From Chloroflexaceae bacterium (lineage in GTDB: Bacteria > Chloroflexota > Chloroflexia > Chloroflexales > Chloroflexaceae), in the NCBI GenBank assembly GCA_028282325.1, contig JANQID010000019.1, forward strand, positions 1 to 39,638: DNA of 39,638 nucleotides, in the 5' to 3' direction. The notes beneath the pieces were generated by a model that was given only the letters and a program-made list of their open reading frames with translations, was not told where the DNA came from and did no database searches. Both the position numbers and the translations under genes were made by a program. Position 1 is the stretch's first letter; each line of letters begins with the position of its first letter. Positions 15,501 through 23,112 of this stretch are shown here, piece by piece.

Positions 15501-16555
15501 GCGAACAGGACAATCCTTTTATCGTACGCGGACGCATCACCGATGCCACGCGTTTCGTCGGGCGTTGGAAAGAGCTGTCGATAATTTTTGATCGCCTGGA
15601 GCAGTATCGCCCGGTGTTGCTGGCCGGGCCACCGGGCGTTGGCAAGTCATCGCTGCTGACCCACATCACCCAATCGGCGGCGGAGAACCTGGAGCGCTTC
15701 GATCTCGCCGCGTTCTACGCCGATCTGGCAGTGCTGCCCAATGCTGAAGCTGCGTACGCATTGATCGTCAGCGCGCTTGGCGGCGTCGGCAATCAAGCGG
15801 CTTCACTGGAGATCGCGTTGTTGGAACACGAGGGCGCGGTGTTGATGTGCCTAGATCGGGCCGAGGCGGCAATCGCCGCCGGCTGGGGTGAGCTCTTTCT
15901 GGAGCGTCTGGCGCGAATGGCGCGGAGCAGCCGGCTGGGGCGCGGCGGAGCGGCAGCCCTGCCCGAAACCGCCGGACGCGATCTGTTACTGGTCGTCGCT
16001 GTGGGCGGCTCCGCGCCGGTGCTGAGCGAGCCATTCGCGGTTGTGACGCTGGGAGCATTTTCTCCCGCCGAGATCCGTTTGCTTATCGATACCTACCTGG
16101 ATAACACCAGCGTGCAATTCACTCCCGGCAATCTACGCGCGTTAAACATCTTGAGCGCTGGTCATCCGACCTATGTGCAACGTGCTGCCTATCACCTTTT
16201 TATCGCCAAGATTTGCCCCGGCTACGACTGGCGCGCGGCGTATCTCGAAGAGGCCGGCGAACGCCCCGTTCCCGGCGCGCCGCTGCCGCCGTCCGTCTTC
16301 GATGGCGCCTACGCCCCGGATATGCTCGACCTCGTGTACGATGAGGTTGAAGGGCGACCGCCCGAACTACCGGACATCGAATTGCCCCAACCGGGCGGTC
16401 TCCGCGGTCTGGTGGTGATCCTCATCCCATTGGCGGCTGTGTTATTCACGCTGGCGGCTGGCGGTGACTGGCGCTGGGCGACGCTGGCCCTGGTCGGCGG
16501 CATCGCCCTGGCGGCAGTTGTTGAGCGTGTGTGGGGGCGTAAGAGCGGCGGGTAA
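15497..16555 (+). CDS. STAND-like P-loop ATPase with C-terminal membrane anchor
   Basis: A 352-residue protein. F-V-G-R-W-K-E-L (20-27) followed by the Walker A loop G-P-P-G-V-G-K-S-S (44-52) is the start typical of STAND/ORC-type AAA ATPases. V-L-M-C-L-D at about 114-119 is a candidate Walker B, and L-L-V-V-A-V-G-G a sensor strand. No winged helix or repeat sensor follows. Instead, after a Pro-rich linker, two hydrophobic segments (about 304-320 and 327-341) should anchor it in the membrane with the ATPase inside the cell. The GTG start overlaps the TGA of the binding-lipoprotein gene (GTGA), so the two are translated together. Function unknown; linkage to a solute-binding lipoprotein suggests signalling or transport control. 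I cannot name a family more exactly. Confidence 0.75.
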   Translation: MSEQDNPFIVRGRITDATRFVGRWKELSIIFDRLEQYRPVLLAGPPGVGKSSLLTHITQSAAENLERFDLAAFYADLAVLPNAEAAYALIVSALGGVGNQAASLEIALLEHEGAVLMCLDRAEAAIAAGWGELFLERLARMARSSRLGRGGAAALPETAGRDLLLVVAVGGSAPVLSEPFAVVTLGAFSPAEIRLLIDTYLDNTSVQFTPGNLRALNILSAGHPTYVQRAAYHLFIAKICPGYDWRAAYLEEAGERPVPGAPLPPSVFDGAYAPDMLDLVYDEVEGRPPELPDIELPQPGGLRGLVVILIPLAAVLFTLAAGGDWRWATLALVGGIALAAVVERVWGRKSGG

Positions 16556-16557
16556 AT

Positions 16558-16812
16558 CTACCGATTGCCGCGTCGCGCCGCACCCGTGAGCGCTACGAGG
16601 ATGAGCGCTCCAATGACGGCAACCACGAAGCTTTGCAGATCGAACCCGAAATTGAATGGCTGATTGGTCAAAAACCGCATCAGCGTACCGCCGATGAATG
16701 CTCCCACGATGCCGATGATGATGTTCAGGATGCAGCCTTGCCGACCGCTGGAGCCGGTAAGTATGCCGGTAATCCAGCCGGTGATTGCGCCGAAGATGAT
16801 CCAGAAAATCAT
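16558..16812 (-). CDS. GlsB/YeaQ/YmgE-family small membrane protein
   Basis: An 84-residue membrane protein with three hydrophobic segments. The start I-F-G-A-I-T-G-W-I-T-G and the middle G-I-V-G-A-F-I-G-G pattern are characteristic of the transglycosylase-associated/GlsB family, which is often stress-induced and of unclear biochemistry. A short basic tail (R-R-G-N-R) ends it. It lies 18 nt after the PIG-L gene on the same strand and is probably cotranscribed. Its stop is only 2 nt from the stop of the convergent ATPase gene, and I see no terminator hairpin between them. Confidence 0.9.
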   Translation of the reverse strand: MIFWIIFGAITGWITGILTGSSGRQGCILNIIIGIVGAFIGGTLMRFLTNQPFNFGFDLQSFVVAVIGALILVALTGAARRGNR

Positions 16813-16830
16813 ATCTCCCTATCTCCTTAC

Positions 16831-17769
16831 TCAGTCATTATTGTTGGGGCTGTTTTCCACCGCCGACGATTCTCGTTTTGTTGGCGGGCCAATGTGAACG
16901 CCGGCAAACAGGTCACGCTCACGGCGGCCCGGCGTTGGCGGCGGATAGAAGCGCATAAACGTTTCGCGCCCCCCGAACAGCTTGAAGATCCAGCCGAACA
17001 CGCCGTGCATCAGCATAGAGCCTCCACCCTGGCTGCGGTGGCAGGCTGCCGCGTCTTCTTTGCATTGATACACCGACCAGAAATCCACCTCAGCATCAAT
17101 CGGAAAATCCTCCATCGCGATCGATAGCAAGTCGATGTCTTGATTACGCCCGGAGCGGCTGGGATCGCGTCCGAACAGCGGCATCAATCGTACCACGGTG
17201 CGCAGAAACCAGCGCGGGAAGGTCGAGAAGTAGAGCTTTTGCGGCTGATAGGCCGGCAAATCGTCAGGATACGCCGCCGGATCATTGGACGACTGGAACG
17301 CCTTTACCGTTGCACGTTGGATGGCGATATGATCTGGATGGCGATAGCCGCCGATCGGGTCGAAGGTGATGATGACCTGCGGTCGCAGCCGGCGAATGTG
17401 GTGCGTGACCTTCGCCGCCACTTCGTCGAGCGGCGCGGTGGTCAAGGCGTCGGGATGGCGGTTGGATTCAGCGCCGGGCATGCCCGAATCGCGATAGCCA
17501 AGCATCGTGACGCTGGCCAGACCCAACTTCGCCGCCGCGCAGTTGAGTTCGGCTTTGCGCCGCTCGGCTTTCGACGTATAGCCGTTCATATGCTCTGGAT
17601 CAATATCGCCCATCTCGCCGCCGGTGGCGCAAATCAAATGCACCTCTGCGCCGCACCATGCGTAGAAAGCCAGCGTCCCGCCAATGCCGAAGCTTTCATC
17701 GTCGGGATGGGCTAGCACCGCCAGCAGCGTCGGGCGGGTATCGGAAGAAAAGTTCACAGAAGTATTCAT
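16831..17769 (-). CDS. PIG-L/LmbE-family deacetylase
   Basis: A 312-residue zinc-dependent N-deacetylase of the GlcNAc-PI/mycothiol-bacillithiol (LmbE) family. Metal-binding A-H-P-D-D-E is at 20-25 and the second metal motif G-Y-R-H-P-D-H lies mid-protein; L-G-Y-R-D-S-G-M-P matches the family's usual third block. The C-terminal half departs from the family and may determine the substrate. Family members remove acetyl groups from GlcNAc-linked thiols, lipids or antibiotics; which applies here cannot be told. ATG 17769 is taken as the start because the family motif follows 20 residues later and further upstream sequence crosses the divergent gene's start. AAGG about 12 nt before the ATG is a weak ribosome site. 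Confidence 0.85.
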   Translation of the reverse strand: MNTSVNFSSDTRPTLLAVLAHPDDESFGIGGTLAFYAWCGAEVHLICATGGEMGDIDPEHMNGYTSKAERRKAELNCAAAKLGLASVTMLGYRDSGMPGAESNRHPDALTTAPLDEVAAKVTHHIRRLRPQVIITFDPIGGYRHPDHIAIQRATVKAFQSSNDPAAYPDDLPAYQPQKLYFSTFPRWFLRTVVRLMPLFGRDPSRSGRNQDIDLLSIAMEDFPIDAEVDFWSVYQCKEDAAACHRSQGGGSMLMHGVFGWIFKLFGGRETFMRFYPPPTPGRRERDLFAGVHIGPPTKRESSAVENSPNNND

Positions 17770-17890
17770 AGCTTTGATAAACCTTGCAATATGTACAGAC
17801 TCGCCGCCCCCTATCGTATGCGGCGAGATATGACGGAGATTGTGATGATTTTGGATGTTCGGGGGCCACGGATTGTGCAGAGGACTGCTC

Positions 17891-17899
17891 TGGTATAAT
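17891..17899 (+). promoter_or_regulatory. Extended -10 promoter TGGTATAAT for the AddB-like gene
   Basis: TGG-TATAAT is an extended -10 element with a consensus hexamer at 17894-17899. Transcription would start near 17906 with a leader of about 45 nt before ATG 17951. TTGTGC (17873-17878) is a weak -35 at 15 nt, which an extended -10 can tolerate. The same TGG-TATRAT pattern recurs before genes at 31231 (-) and 32462 (+). Confidence 0.55.
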
Positions 17900-17950
17900 A
17901 GCACAGCTCGTCGCGCCCGCACCACCCGGCCCTGTTGCGTGAAGTGAAGT

Positions 17951-20900
17951 ATGGATGCGCTGATGGAATCCGCCGCCGAATCGACGATTACACTGCTGCG
18001 CGCGCCCGCCGCCGCAGGCAAAACCGAGGCGGCGCTGCATAGTCTCCGCGCGCCGCGCCGGGGCCAGGCGATCCTGCTGCTGCCCGACGGTTTGCACGTT
18101 GAGCGAATTATGCCGCGCATACAAGATGCGCATGTGCACGTCCTTCAGTTTCACGGGCTGGCGCGTATGATACTGGGCGGCGAACGCGCGCCGCAGGAAT
18201 TGACCGCGACGATGAAGCGCATGTTGCTGCGCGACATCCTCGCCGCGTCGGTCGAAGAGCAGGCATTGCCGGCGTTCGCGCGCATCGCCCGCAAGCCCGG
18301 TTTCATTGCCACGCTGAGCGATCTGCTGTTCGAGGCGCAGAACGCCGAGGTTGTGCCGCGCGACCTCGCCGCAGCCGGAGTGACGCCGTATGATGCCGAG
18401 CTGGGCGCGCTGTACGCACGCTACCTGGCCGAGCTTGAGCGGCGCAATCTCGCCGATGTGCCGCGTCGCCTGGCGCTCGCCCGCGATGCGTTATCCGCCG
18501 ATCACCGCCGCTTCGCCAATGTCGCCCTGCTGGTCGTCGATGGCTTTGACCAGTTCACGTCGCTCCAACTGAGCCTGCTGACTGCGGCGAGTCGCCAGGT
18601 CGGGCGGATGTTGATCACGCTAACCGGCGAGCAGAACAAGCGTCCGGCCCATCGACGCTTCGAGCGCACCTACCGCCAGCTCGTCGCAGCGCTGAATCCC
18701 GTCGTGGAGGATCGGGCCGTCGAATATGCGATTGCGCCGCCGTTGGCGCTCCTCGAACGCTGCCTGTTTGCGCTGGACGAACCGACGCCTGTCGATGCGC
18801 AAGGCGCCTTGATGGTGATCAACGCCCCCGACCGCGAGCGCGAGATCCGCGCCGTGTTGCGCCAGGCGCGGCGGCGAATCCGCGCGGGCGTCGCCCCCGA
18901 TCAGATCGCGCTGCTGTTCCGTGACGGCGCCGGCTATGGGCCGTTGCTCCGTGAAGTCGCCGCCGAGTATGCGGTTCCACTCACGCTGGCCGAAGGTTTG
19001 CCCTTGCTCGACGCGCCGCCGATCATCGCCATCCGAATGCTGCTGCGGCTGCCGTTGGAGGACTATCCCCGCCGGGCGCTGGTTGAGGTCTGGCGCACAT
19101 TGAGCGATTGGGGTTGGGAGCACGTCGCGCAGCCGCCCGACGCTGCACCAACTTTTGATCTCGCCCAAGCGGCGCGCCTGCTGGATCAGGCGGCGCGGGC
19201 GGCGGGCGTCGCAACCGGTCTGTCGCGGCTGCGCGGCTGCCTGCAACGGCTGATCGAAGCGGAGCCGCCCGCCGATTACGATGAACTGGATCTGCCGCTA
19301 CTCAAGCCGACGATCGCCGCCGAACTGCTGGCGCGTCTCGATGCGTTTGTCGCCTGGCTGACGCCGCCGCCTCGCGCCACGCTTGCCGCGTATGCGGGCC
19401 GGCTGCGCGAACGTGTTGCATCGCCGGATGACCCGATGCAGCGCGACGCGGACGAAACAAGCGCGTCGTTGTTAGAACAGCCGCAGGCTCTCGAAACTGC
19501 CGCCCCCTGGCAGGAAGTGCGCGCCGATTGGGATCGGGCGTTGGACGATCTGGTTAATGCTTATGCGACCCTTGCTACGGCGCCGATCACCTATGCCGAA
19601 TTTGTCACCGAACTGACCACGACGCTGTCCGGCAGGCGTTACCTGAACGAATCGCCCGCGCCGGGCAAGGTCGCGGCGCTTTCCGTGCTCACGGCGCGCG
19701 GGTTTCACTGGGATCATGTTTGTCTGCTGGGGCTGGCCGACGGCGAATTTCCGCCGAAGCCGACCGACCCGCCGCTGTACAGTCGCCGCGAACGGGCTGA
19801 ACTGGCGCGCCGCAGCGTCAACCTGACCCCGCCCGACCCGGCGGATGAGCGTTCGTACTTCTACGAGGCGGTGACGCGGGCGTGCCGCAGCTTGACGCTG
19901 TCGTACACCCGGCTCGATAGCAGCGGCAACGAGCTGCCCGCGTCGTCCTACCTGAAATCCCTACTCGCGTGGATGCAACCCGCCAGCTACCCGACGCACG
20001 CGATCAAAGCCGGCAGCGTTCCCGCCGCCGATGAGGATGCATCGCCGCAAGAGCGGCTGATGGCGCTGATGGAAGCCTCCGTCGATCATCCGGGCGCGCT
20101 GTCTGCCGACGCCGACATTGACGGCGCTCTGCTGGCGCATGTCCGCCGCGCGTGCGAGATCGAGCGCTGGCGCGAAGACGCTCGCACCGACTATGGCCCC
20201 TTCGAGGGCGCGCTGAACGATAACGCCGTCATTGCCGAGATGGCGCACGCATTTGGCCCGGGCCGCCGCTGGAGCGTCACGCAGCTTAACGACTACATCA
20301 CCTGCCCGTTCCGTTTCGCCGCCACGCATGTGCTCAAGCTCCAGCCGCGCGCCGAGCCGGAAGAAGGGCTTGTGTCCGCCGGACGCGGCCGGATGTATCA
20401 CGCCATCCTCGCCATAGCCGGTCGCGCCTGGATAGCGCACGAACTTGCTCCGACCGCTGATAATGCCGATGCGATCATCGCAGTGCTGGAAGCCGCCACG
20501 GATGAAGTGTTGGCCGAAGCGCCGACGACCTTCGGCTTTGCGCCGGATGCGTTCTGGGAGTGGGATCAGCAAAACATCCGGCGCCGGTTGCAGCAAGCCG
20601 TACGCCGAATCATCAACACGGGCGGCGATTGGGCTGATTTCCGCCCCGCCGCTATCGAGAAGTCGTTTGGGCTGAAAAGCGGCGACCCGCCGCTGGTAAT
20701 CACCACACCAGCGGGCGATGTCCGCGTGTGCGGGCGCATCGACCGCATCGACCAGCGCGACGGCGACAAGGCCCTGGCCGTGCTGGACTACAAAAGCAGC
20801 AGCGCTCCGCGCACGCTTAACGAAACCGTCGAGGCCCGCGATGTTCAACTTATGGTGTACGTGCTCGCCGCTGAAGCGCTGTTCGCCGCGCCGGGGCAAT

Positions 20901-21130
20901 CGGTTGATCGGGCGGCGTTTGTGCATCTGGGCAGCGGCAAGCTTAGCAAACCGCTGACCGGCGCGGATCGAGAGTCGGCGGACGCCGCCCTGAGAGCGCG
21001 TATCGCCGAGATTGTTGATCAGACGCGCGCCGGGGATTTCAGCGTACGGCCGCGCGATGATTGTCCGTCCGGGTGCGCGTTCCAGGGCATCTGCCGGCTG
21101 TCTATTCGCAAGCGCGACCATCATCTGTAA
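17951..21130 (+). CDS. AddB-like helicase/PD-(D/E)XK nuclease with Fe-S cysteines
   Basis: A 1059-residue DNA repair protein resembling the AddB (RexB) subunit of the AddAB double-strand-break resection enzyme. The N-terminal P-loop is R-A-P-A-A-A-G-K-T (17-25), with Ala where the first Gly is usual. Later helicase-like blocks include L-T-A-R-G-F-H-W-D-H-V and Y-E-A-V-T-R-A near residue 640. The nuclease domain has G-R-I-D-R-I-D near 930 and L-D-Y-K-S-S near 946, the PD-(D/E)XK acidic and Lys residues. Candidate 4Fe-4S ligands are C785 (I-T-C-P-F-R-F), C1038, C1042 and C1048; the spacing C-x3-C-x5-C is one residue longer than the usual C-x2-C-x5-C. No AddA partner is in the window. A single-chain Chloroflexota variant of the complex is possible. 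Confidence 0.88.
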   Translation: MDALMESAAESTITLLRAPAAAGKTEAALHSLRAPRRGQAILLLPDGLHVERIMPRIQDAHVHVLQFHGLARMILGGERAPQELTATMKRMLLRDILAASVEEQALPAFARIARKPGFIATLSDLLFEAQNAEVVPRDLAAAGVTPYDAELGALYARYLAELERRNLADVPRRLALARDALSADHRRFANVALLVVDGFDQFTSLQLSLLTAASRQVGRMLITLTGEQNKRPAHRRFERTYRQLVAALNPVVEDRAVEYAIAPPLALLERCLFALDEPTPVDAQGALMVINAPDREREIRAVLRQARRRIRAGVAPDQIALLFRDGAGYGPLLREVAAEYAVPLTLAEGLPLLDAPPIIAIRMLLRLPLEDYPRRALVEVWRTLSDWGWEHVAQPPDAAPTFDLAQAARLLDQAARAAGVATGLSRLRGCLQRLIEAEPPADYDELDLPLLKPTIAAELLARLDAFVAWLTPPPRATLAAYAGRLRERVASPDDPMQRDADETSASLLEQPQALETAAPWQEVRADWDRALDDLVNAYATLATAPITYAEFVTELTTTLSGRRYLNESPAPGKVAALSVLTARGFHWDHVCLLGLADGEFPPKPTDPPLYSRRERAELARRSVNLTPPDPADERSYFYEAVTRACRSLTLSYTRLDSSGNELPASSYLKSLLAWMQPASYPTHAIKAGSVPAADEDASPQERLMALMEASVDHPGALSADADIDGALLAHVRRACEIERWREDARTDYGPFEGALNDNAVIAEMAHAFGPGRRWSVTQLNDYITCPFRFAATHVLKLQPRAEPEEGLVSAGRGRMYHAILAIAGRAWIAHELAPTADNADAIIAVLEAATDEVLAEAPTTFGFAPDAFWEWDQQNIRRRLQQAVRRIINTGGDWADFRPAAIEKSFGLKSGDPPLVITTPAGDVRVCGRIDRIDQRDGDKALAVLDYKSSSAPRTLNETVEARDVQLMVYVLAAEALFAAPGQSVDRAAFVHLGSGKLSKPLTGADRESADAALRARIAEIVDQTRAGDFSVRPRDDCPSGCAFQGICRLSIRKRDHHL

Positions 21131-21181
21131 TATGAGCGGCGAGTGACCAGCCGCACATTCCGTATCGCAATGCGGAGTAGG

Positions 21182-21199
21182 GGCGAAGGATGTTTCGCC
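21182..21199. repeat. Dispersed hairpin element, copy 1 (GTAGGGGCGAA... type)
   Basis: GGCGAA (21182-21187) pairs with TTCGCC (21194-21199) across 6 nt, preceded by GTAGGG. A closely similar element lies at 30041-30068 on the other side of the window. Located 51 nt after the AddB-like stop, it may help termination. Confidence 0.5.
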
Positions 21200-21299
21200 T
21201 TTGCTCCTTGCAACGGGTCACCCAGATTTGATATTAAGATGGATGCGCATATCATCGCGCTTTGCTTGGCATAAAAATTAGGTACAGTCGATGCACCGG

Positions 21300-21350
21300 G
21301 GCGCAGATACGACGGTTTTCACCGCATCGTACCTGCGCCTCATCGTTTTT
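21300..21350 (+). terminator. Strong hairpin followed by a T-run
   Basis: Left arm 21300-21315 pairs with right arm 21322-21339: seven pairs, one mismatch, five pairs, a 2-nt bulge and three pairs around a 6-nt loop. TTTTT follows at 21346-21350 after 6 nt. This is a plausible intrinsic terminator, 170 nt beyond the AddB-like gene. With the weak promoter at 21262-21288 it could instead end a small RNA of about 60 nt. Confidence 0.5.
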
Positions 21351-21450
21351 CATCAGCGTTCATCCCGGCTTAGTGGAAGCTAAACCGTGTCTTTACATGG
21401 TTTTAACAGATCGCCGCTATACTCAGCCGGGAACATCCAATCTACCAAAC

Positions 21451-21600
21451 GATGCTACCCATGCCGCATGTCACCCTGAACGGAGCCGCAGGCAGAGCGG
21501 ATGCTACCCATGCCGCATGTCACCCTGAATGGAGCCGCAGGCAGCGTGAAGGGGCTCGGCGTTGGGGGAATCGGAGATTCTTCGCTGCGCTCAGAATGAC
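21451..21600. repeat. Duplicated intergenic repeat with inverted-repeat ends
   Basis: A 45-nt unit occurs at 21451-21495 and again at 21500-21544 with one mismatch (C21481 against T21530), period 49. The second copy continues into GGAGATTCTTCGCTGCGCTC and AGAATGAC (to about 21600). The outer ends, GTCACCCTGAA and the complement of CAGAATGAC, are related as an imperfect inverted repeat. I recognise this as a widespread dispersed bacterial repeat, whose translations give 'HPERSRR'-like peptides. It contains no transposase, so it resembles a non-autonomous mobile repeat. Confidence 0.7.
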
Positions 21601-21651
21601 GCCATGCGGTGTCTCCCATATTGTTTGGTAGCGTTACAATACGGAGATGTT

Positions 21652-23100
21652 ATGCGTTCGCGCATTGGCGTCTGGTCAGGAGCCGCGTTGCTCCTGGCGC
21701 TTGCGATCTTGCTGTCGGCCTGTGCATCCAACTCCAACGCGATCGCAGTTGGCGCAGAAATCACGTCGCCTACCGCTTCAATAATACCGACCGACACAGC
21801 GCAGGCGACGATGGCCACGCCCGCTGTTATCCCAACGGCCACCGCGCCGACCCCGACGCCATCGGAGATCGCGACTGCGTCGCCCGTTGCCGAGCGTGAT
21901 TCGGCACCGCCGCTCAGCGAACGTTTCCGTGCGCGTTCGGGCGACAAGGTGACTGAAATTCGCCCCGGCGTGATCCATATTCAGCGCGTTCTCGATGAAC
22001 CGCTGCGCATCAACATCCTGCTCTTCGATCTCACCGCCCCTGAATTCTCACTCAAGGTTGCGCTTGGCAACGGCTGGCTATCGGGTCGCACGCGCACGTC
22101 GTATATGGTCGGGCAATCCGGCGCTCTCGCCGGGGTCAACGGCGACCTGTTTTCGAGCAACGGTATTCCGCAGAGCTTGACGATCATCGACTCCCGGATC
22201 GCGATGGCGCCCAAACACCGGGCCACATTCGCCTGGAGCCCGGAAAAAGGGCCGTTCATCGGCTATTTCACCGACGAATGGACCTGGCAAGCCCGCGTCG
22301 TCGCGCCGAATGGCCGCCATCAGCCCATCTATCTGCTCAACTCAACATGCGACCCGAATATGATTTGCCTGTTTAATCGCTTCGCGCGGCGCGTCCCGGC
22401 GCGCGCCGGCGATGTGAAGGTCGTGCTTGGGCCACTCAATAACGTTGATCGCATTGTCGAGGAAAAAGCGGTGAAAATCTCGCCCGGCTCGCAAGTGCTT
22501 CAGGCGACGGGGCTGGCGGTGCGCTGGTTGCTCAATAATGTCGAGGTTGGGGAAAAGCTCGAAATCGAGATCTTTACCGACCCGCCGCTCTCTCAATACA
22601 CCCAGGCGATTAGCGGCGGCCCGATCATCCTGCGCGACGGCAAGTTTGTGCAAGATTGCCTCTGTGCGTTGCGCGACTGTAGCGAGACCGACGAGGAAGA
22701 CGAAGACCTGTTCTGTGAGGATTTCAGCACCGACTGGAAGCTGCACCACTATCTCTGGGTGCGGATGCCGCGCACCGGCGTCGGCTTCGACAAAGAGCGC
22801 CAGACGTTGATTGTCGCTGTCGTTGACGGCTATCAGGCTGGCTACAGCCGCGGCATTGAGCAAGAAAAGTTCGCTGCTTTGCTGCGTGAGTTCGGCGCCG
22901 ACGAGGCGATGGAGTTTGACGGCGGCGGATCCACAACGATGGTGCTGGACCAGCGCATCGTCAACCGCCCCTCTGATGACACAGGAGAGCGCTATGTCGC
23001 GAATGCGCTGCTGTTCTTCTGGGACGAAGAAACGCAAACGACCGCGCCGGAGCTTCGGCGCGCCCGACCGCTGCCCGGTCAGCCGCCAGTAGCTGAGTGA
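21652..23100 (+). CDS. Phosphodiester glycosidase-domain (NAGPA-type) lipoprotein
   Basis: A 482-residue exported protein. The signal peptide ends in lipobox L-S-A-C (C24), then a Thr/Pro/Ala-rich tether to about residue 85. The rest matches the phosphodiester glycosidase family (bacterial relatives of the mannose-6-phosphate uncovering enzyme): G-V-N-G-D-L-F, S-G-G-P-I-I-L, R-T-G-V-G-F-D, and the hallmark F-D-G-G-G-S-T-T-M. A Cys/Glu/Asp-rich loop (C-L-C-A-L-R-D-C, then E-D-E-D-L-F-C) inside the domain may be disulfide-bonded. Such enzymes cleave sugar-phosphodiester links in wall polymers or exopolysaccharide; the target is unknown. ATG 21652 follows GGAG and starts exactly at the signal peptide; the longer frame from 21562 merely reads through the repeat. 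Confidence 0.87.
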   Translation: MRSRIGVWSGAALLLALAILLSACASNSNAIAVGAEITSPTASIIPTDTAQATMATPAVIPTATAPTPTPSEIATASPVAERDSAPPLSERFRARSGDKVTEIRPGVIHIQRVLDEPLRINILLFDLTAPEFSLKVALGNGWLSGRTRTSYMVGQSGALAGVNGDLFSSNGIPQSLTIIDSRIAMAPKHRATFAWSPEKGPFIGYFTDEWTWQARVVAPNGRHQPIYLLNSTCDPNMICLFNRFARRVPARAGDVKVVLGPLNNVDRIVEEKAVKISPGSQVLQATGLAVRWLLNNVEVGEKLEIEIFTDPPLSQYTQAISGGPIILRDGKFVQDCLCALRDCSETDEEDEDLFCEDFSTDWKLHHYLWVRMPRTGVGFDKERQTLIVAVVDGYQAGYSRGIEQEKFAALLREFGADEAMEFDGGGSTTMVLDQRIVNRPSDDTGERYVANALLFFWDEETQTTAPELRRARPLPGQPPVAE

Positions 23101-23112
23101 AAGGGCGCATCT

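Larger units (their letters stand above)
21131..21651. other. 521-nt repeat-rich spacer between AddB-like and glycosidase genes
   Basis: No credible gene. In order it holds: a small hairpin at 21182-21199; a possible weak promoter (TTGCTT 21262, TACAGT 21283, 15-nt spacer); a strong hairpin with a T-run at 21300-21350; a duplicated 45-nt sequence at 21451-21544; a further repeat segment to about 21600; and a GGAG site at 21643-21646 for the glycosidase gene. The 88-codon frame at 21262-21528 ends in the 'CHPERSRR' residues that arise when this repeat is translated, so I treat it as spurious. Confidence 0.75.

Noticed and set aside
17770-18120. A 117-codon extension of the PIG-L deacetylase
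   Set aside because: It crosses the divergent promoter and the start of the AddB-like gene and gives low-complexity residues.
19961-21124. A 387-codon frame on the minus strand opposite the AddB-like gene
   Set aside because: It has no recognisable domain, while the plus frame carries the full nuclease motifs.
21262-21528. An 88-codon frame in the spacer before the glycosidase gene
   Set aside because: Its C-terminal part is the translation of a dispersed repeat ('CHPERSRRQ' residues), the rest has no protein-like pattern, and no ribosome site precedes it.
21562-21651. A 30-codon N-terminal extension of the phosphodiester glycosidase
   Set aside because: It reads through the intergenic repeat ('SEILRCAQND' residues) and would bury the lipoprotein signal; ATG 21652 has a proper GGAG site.
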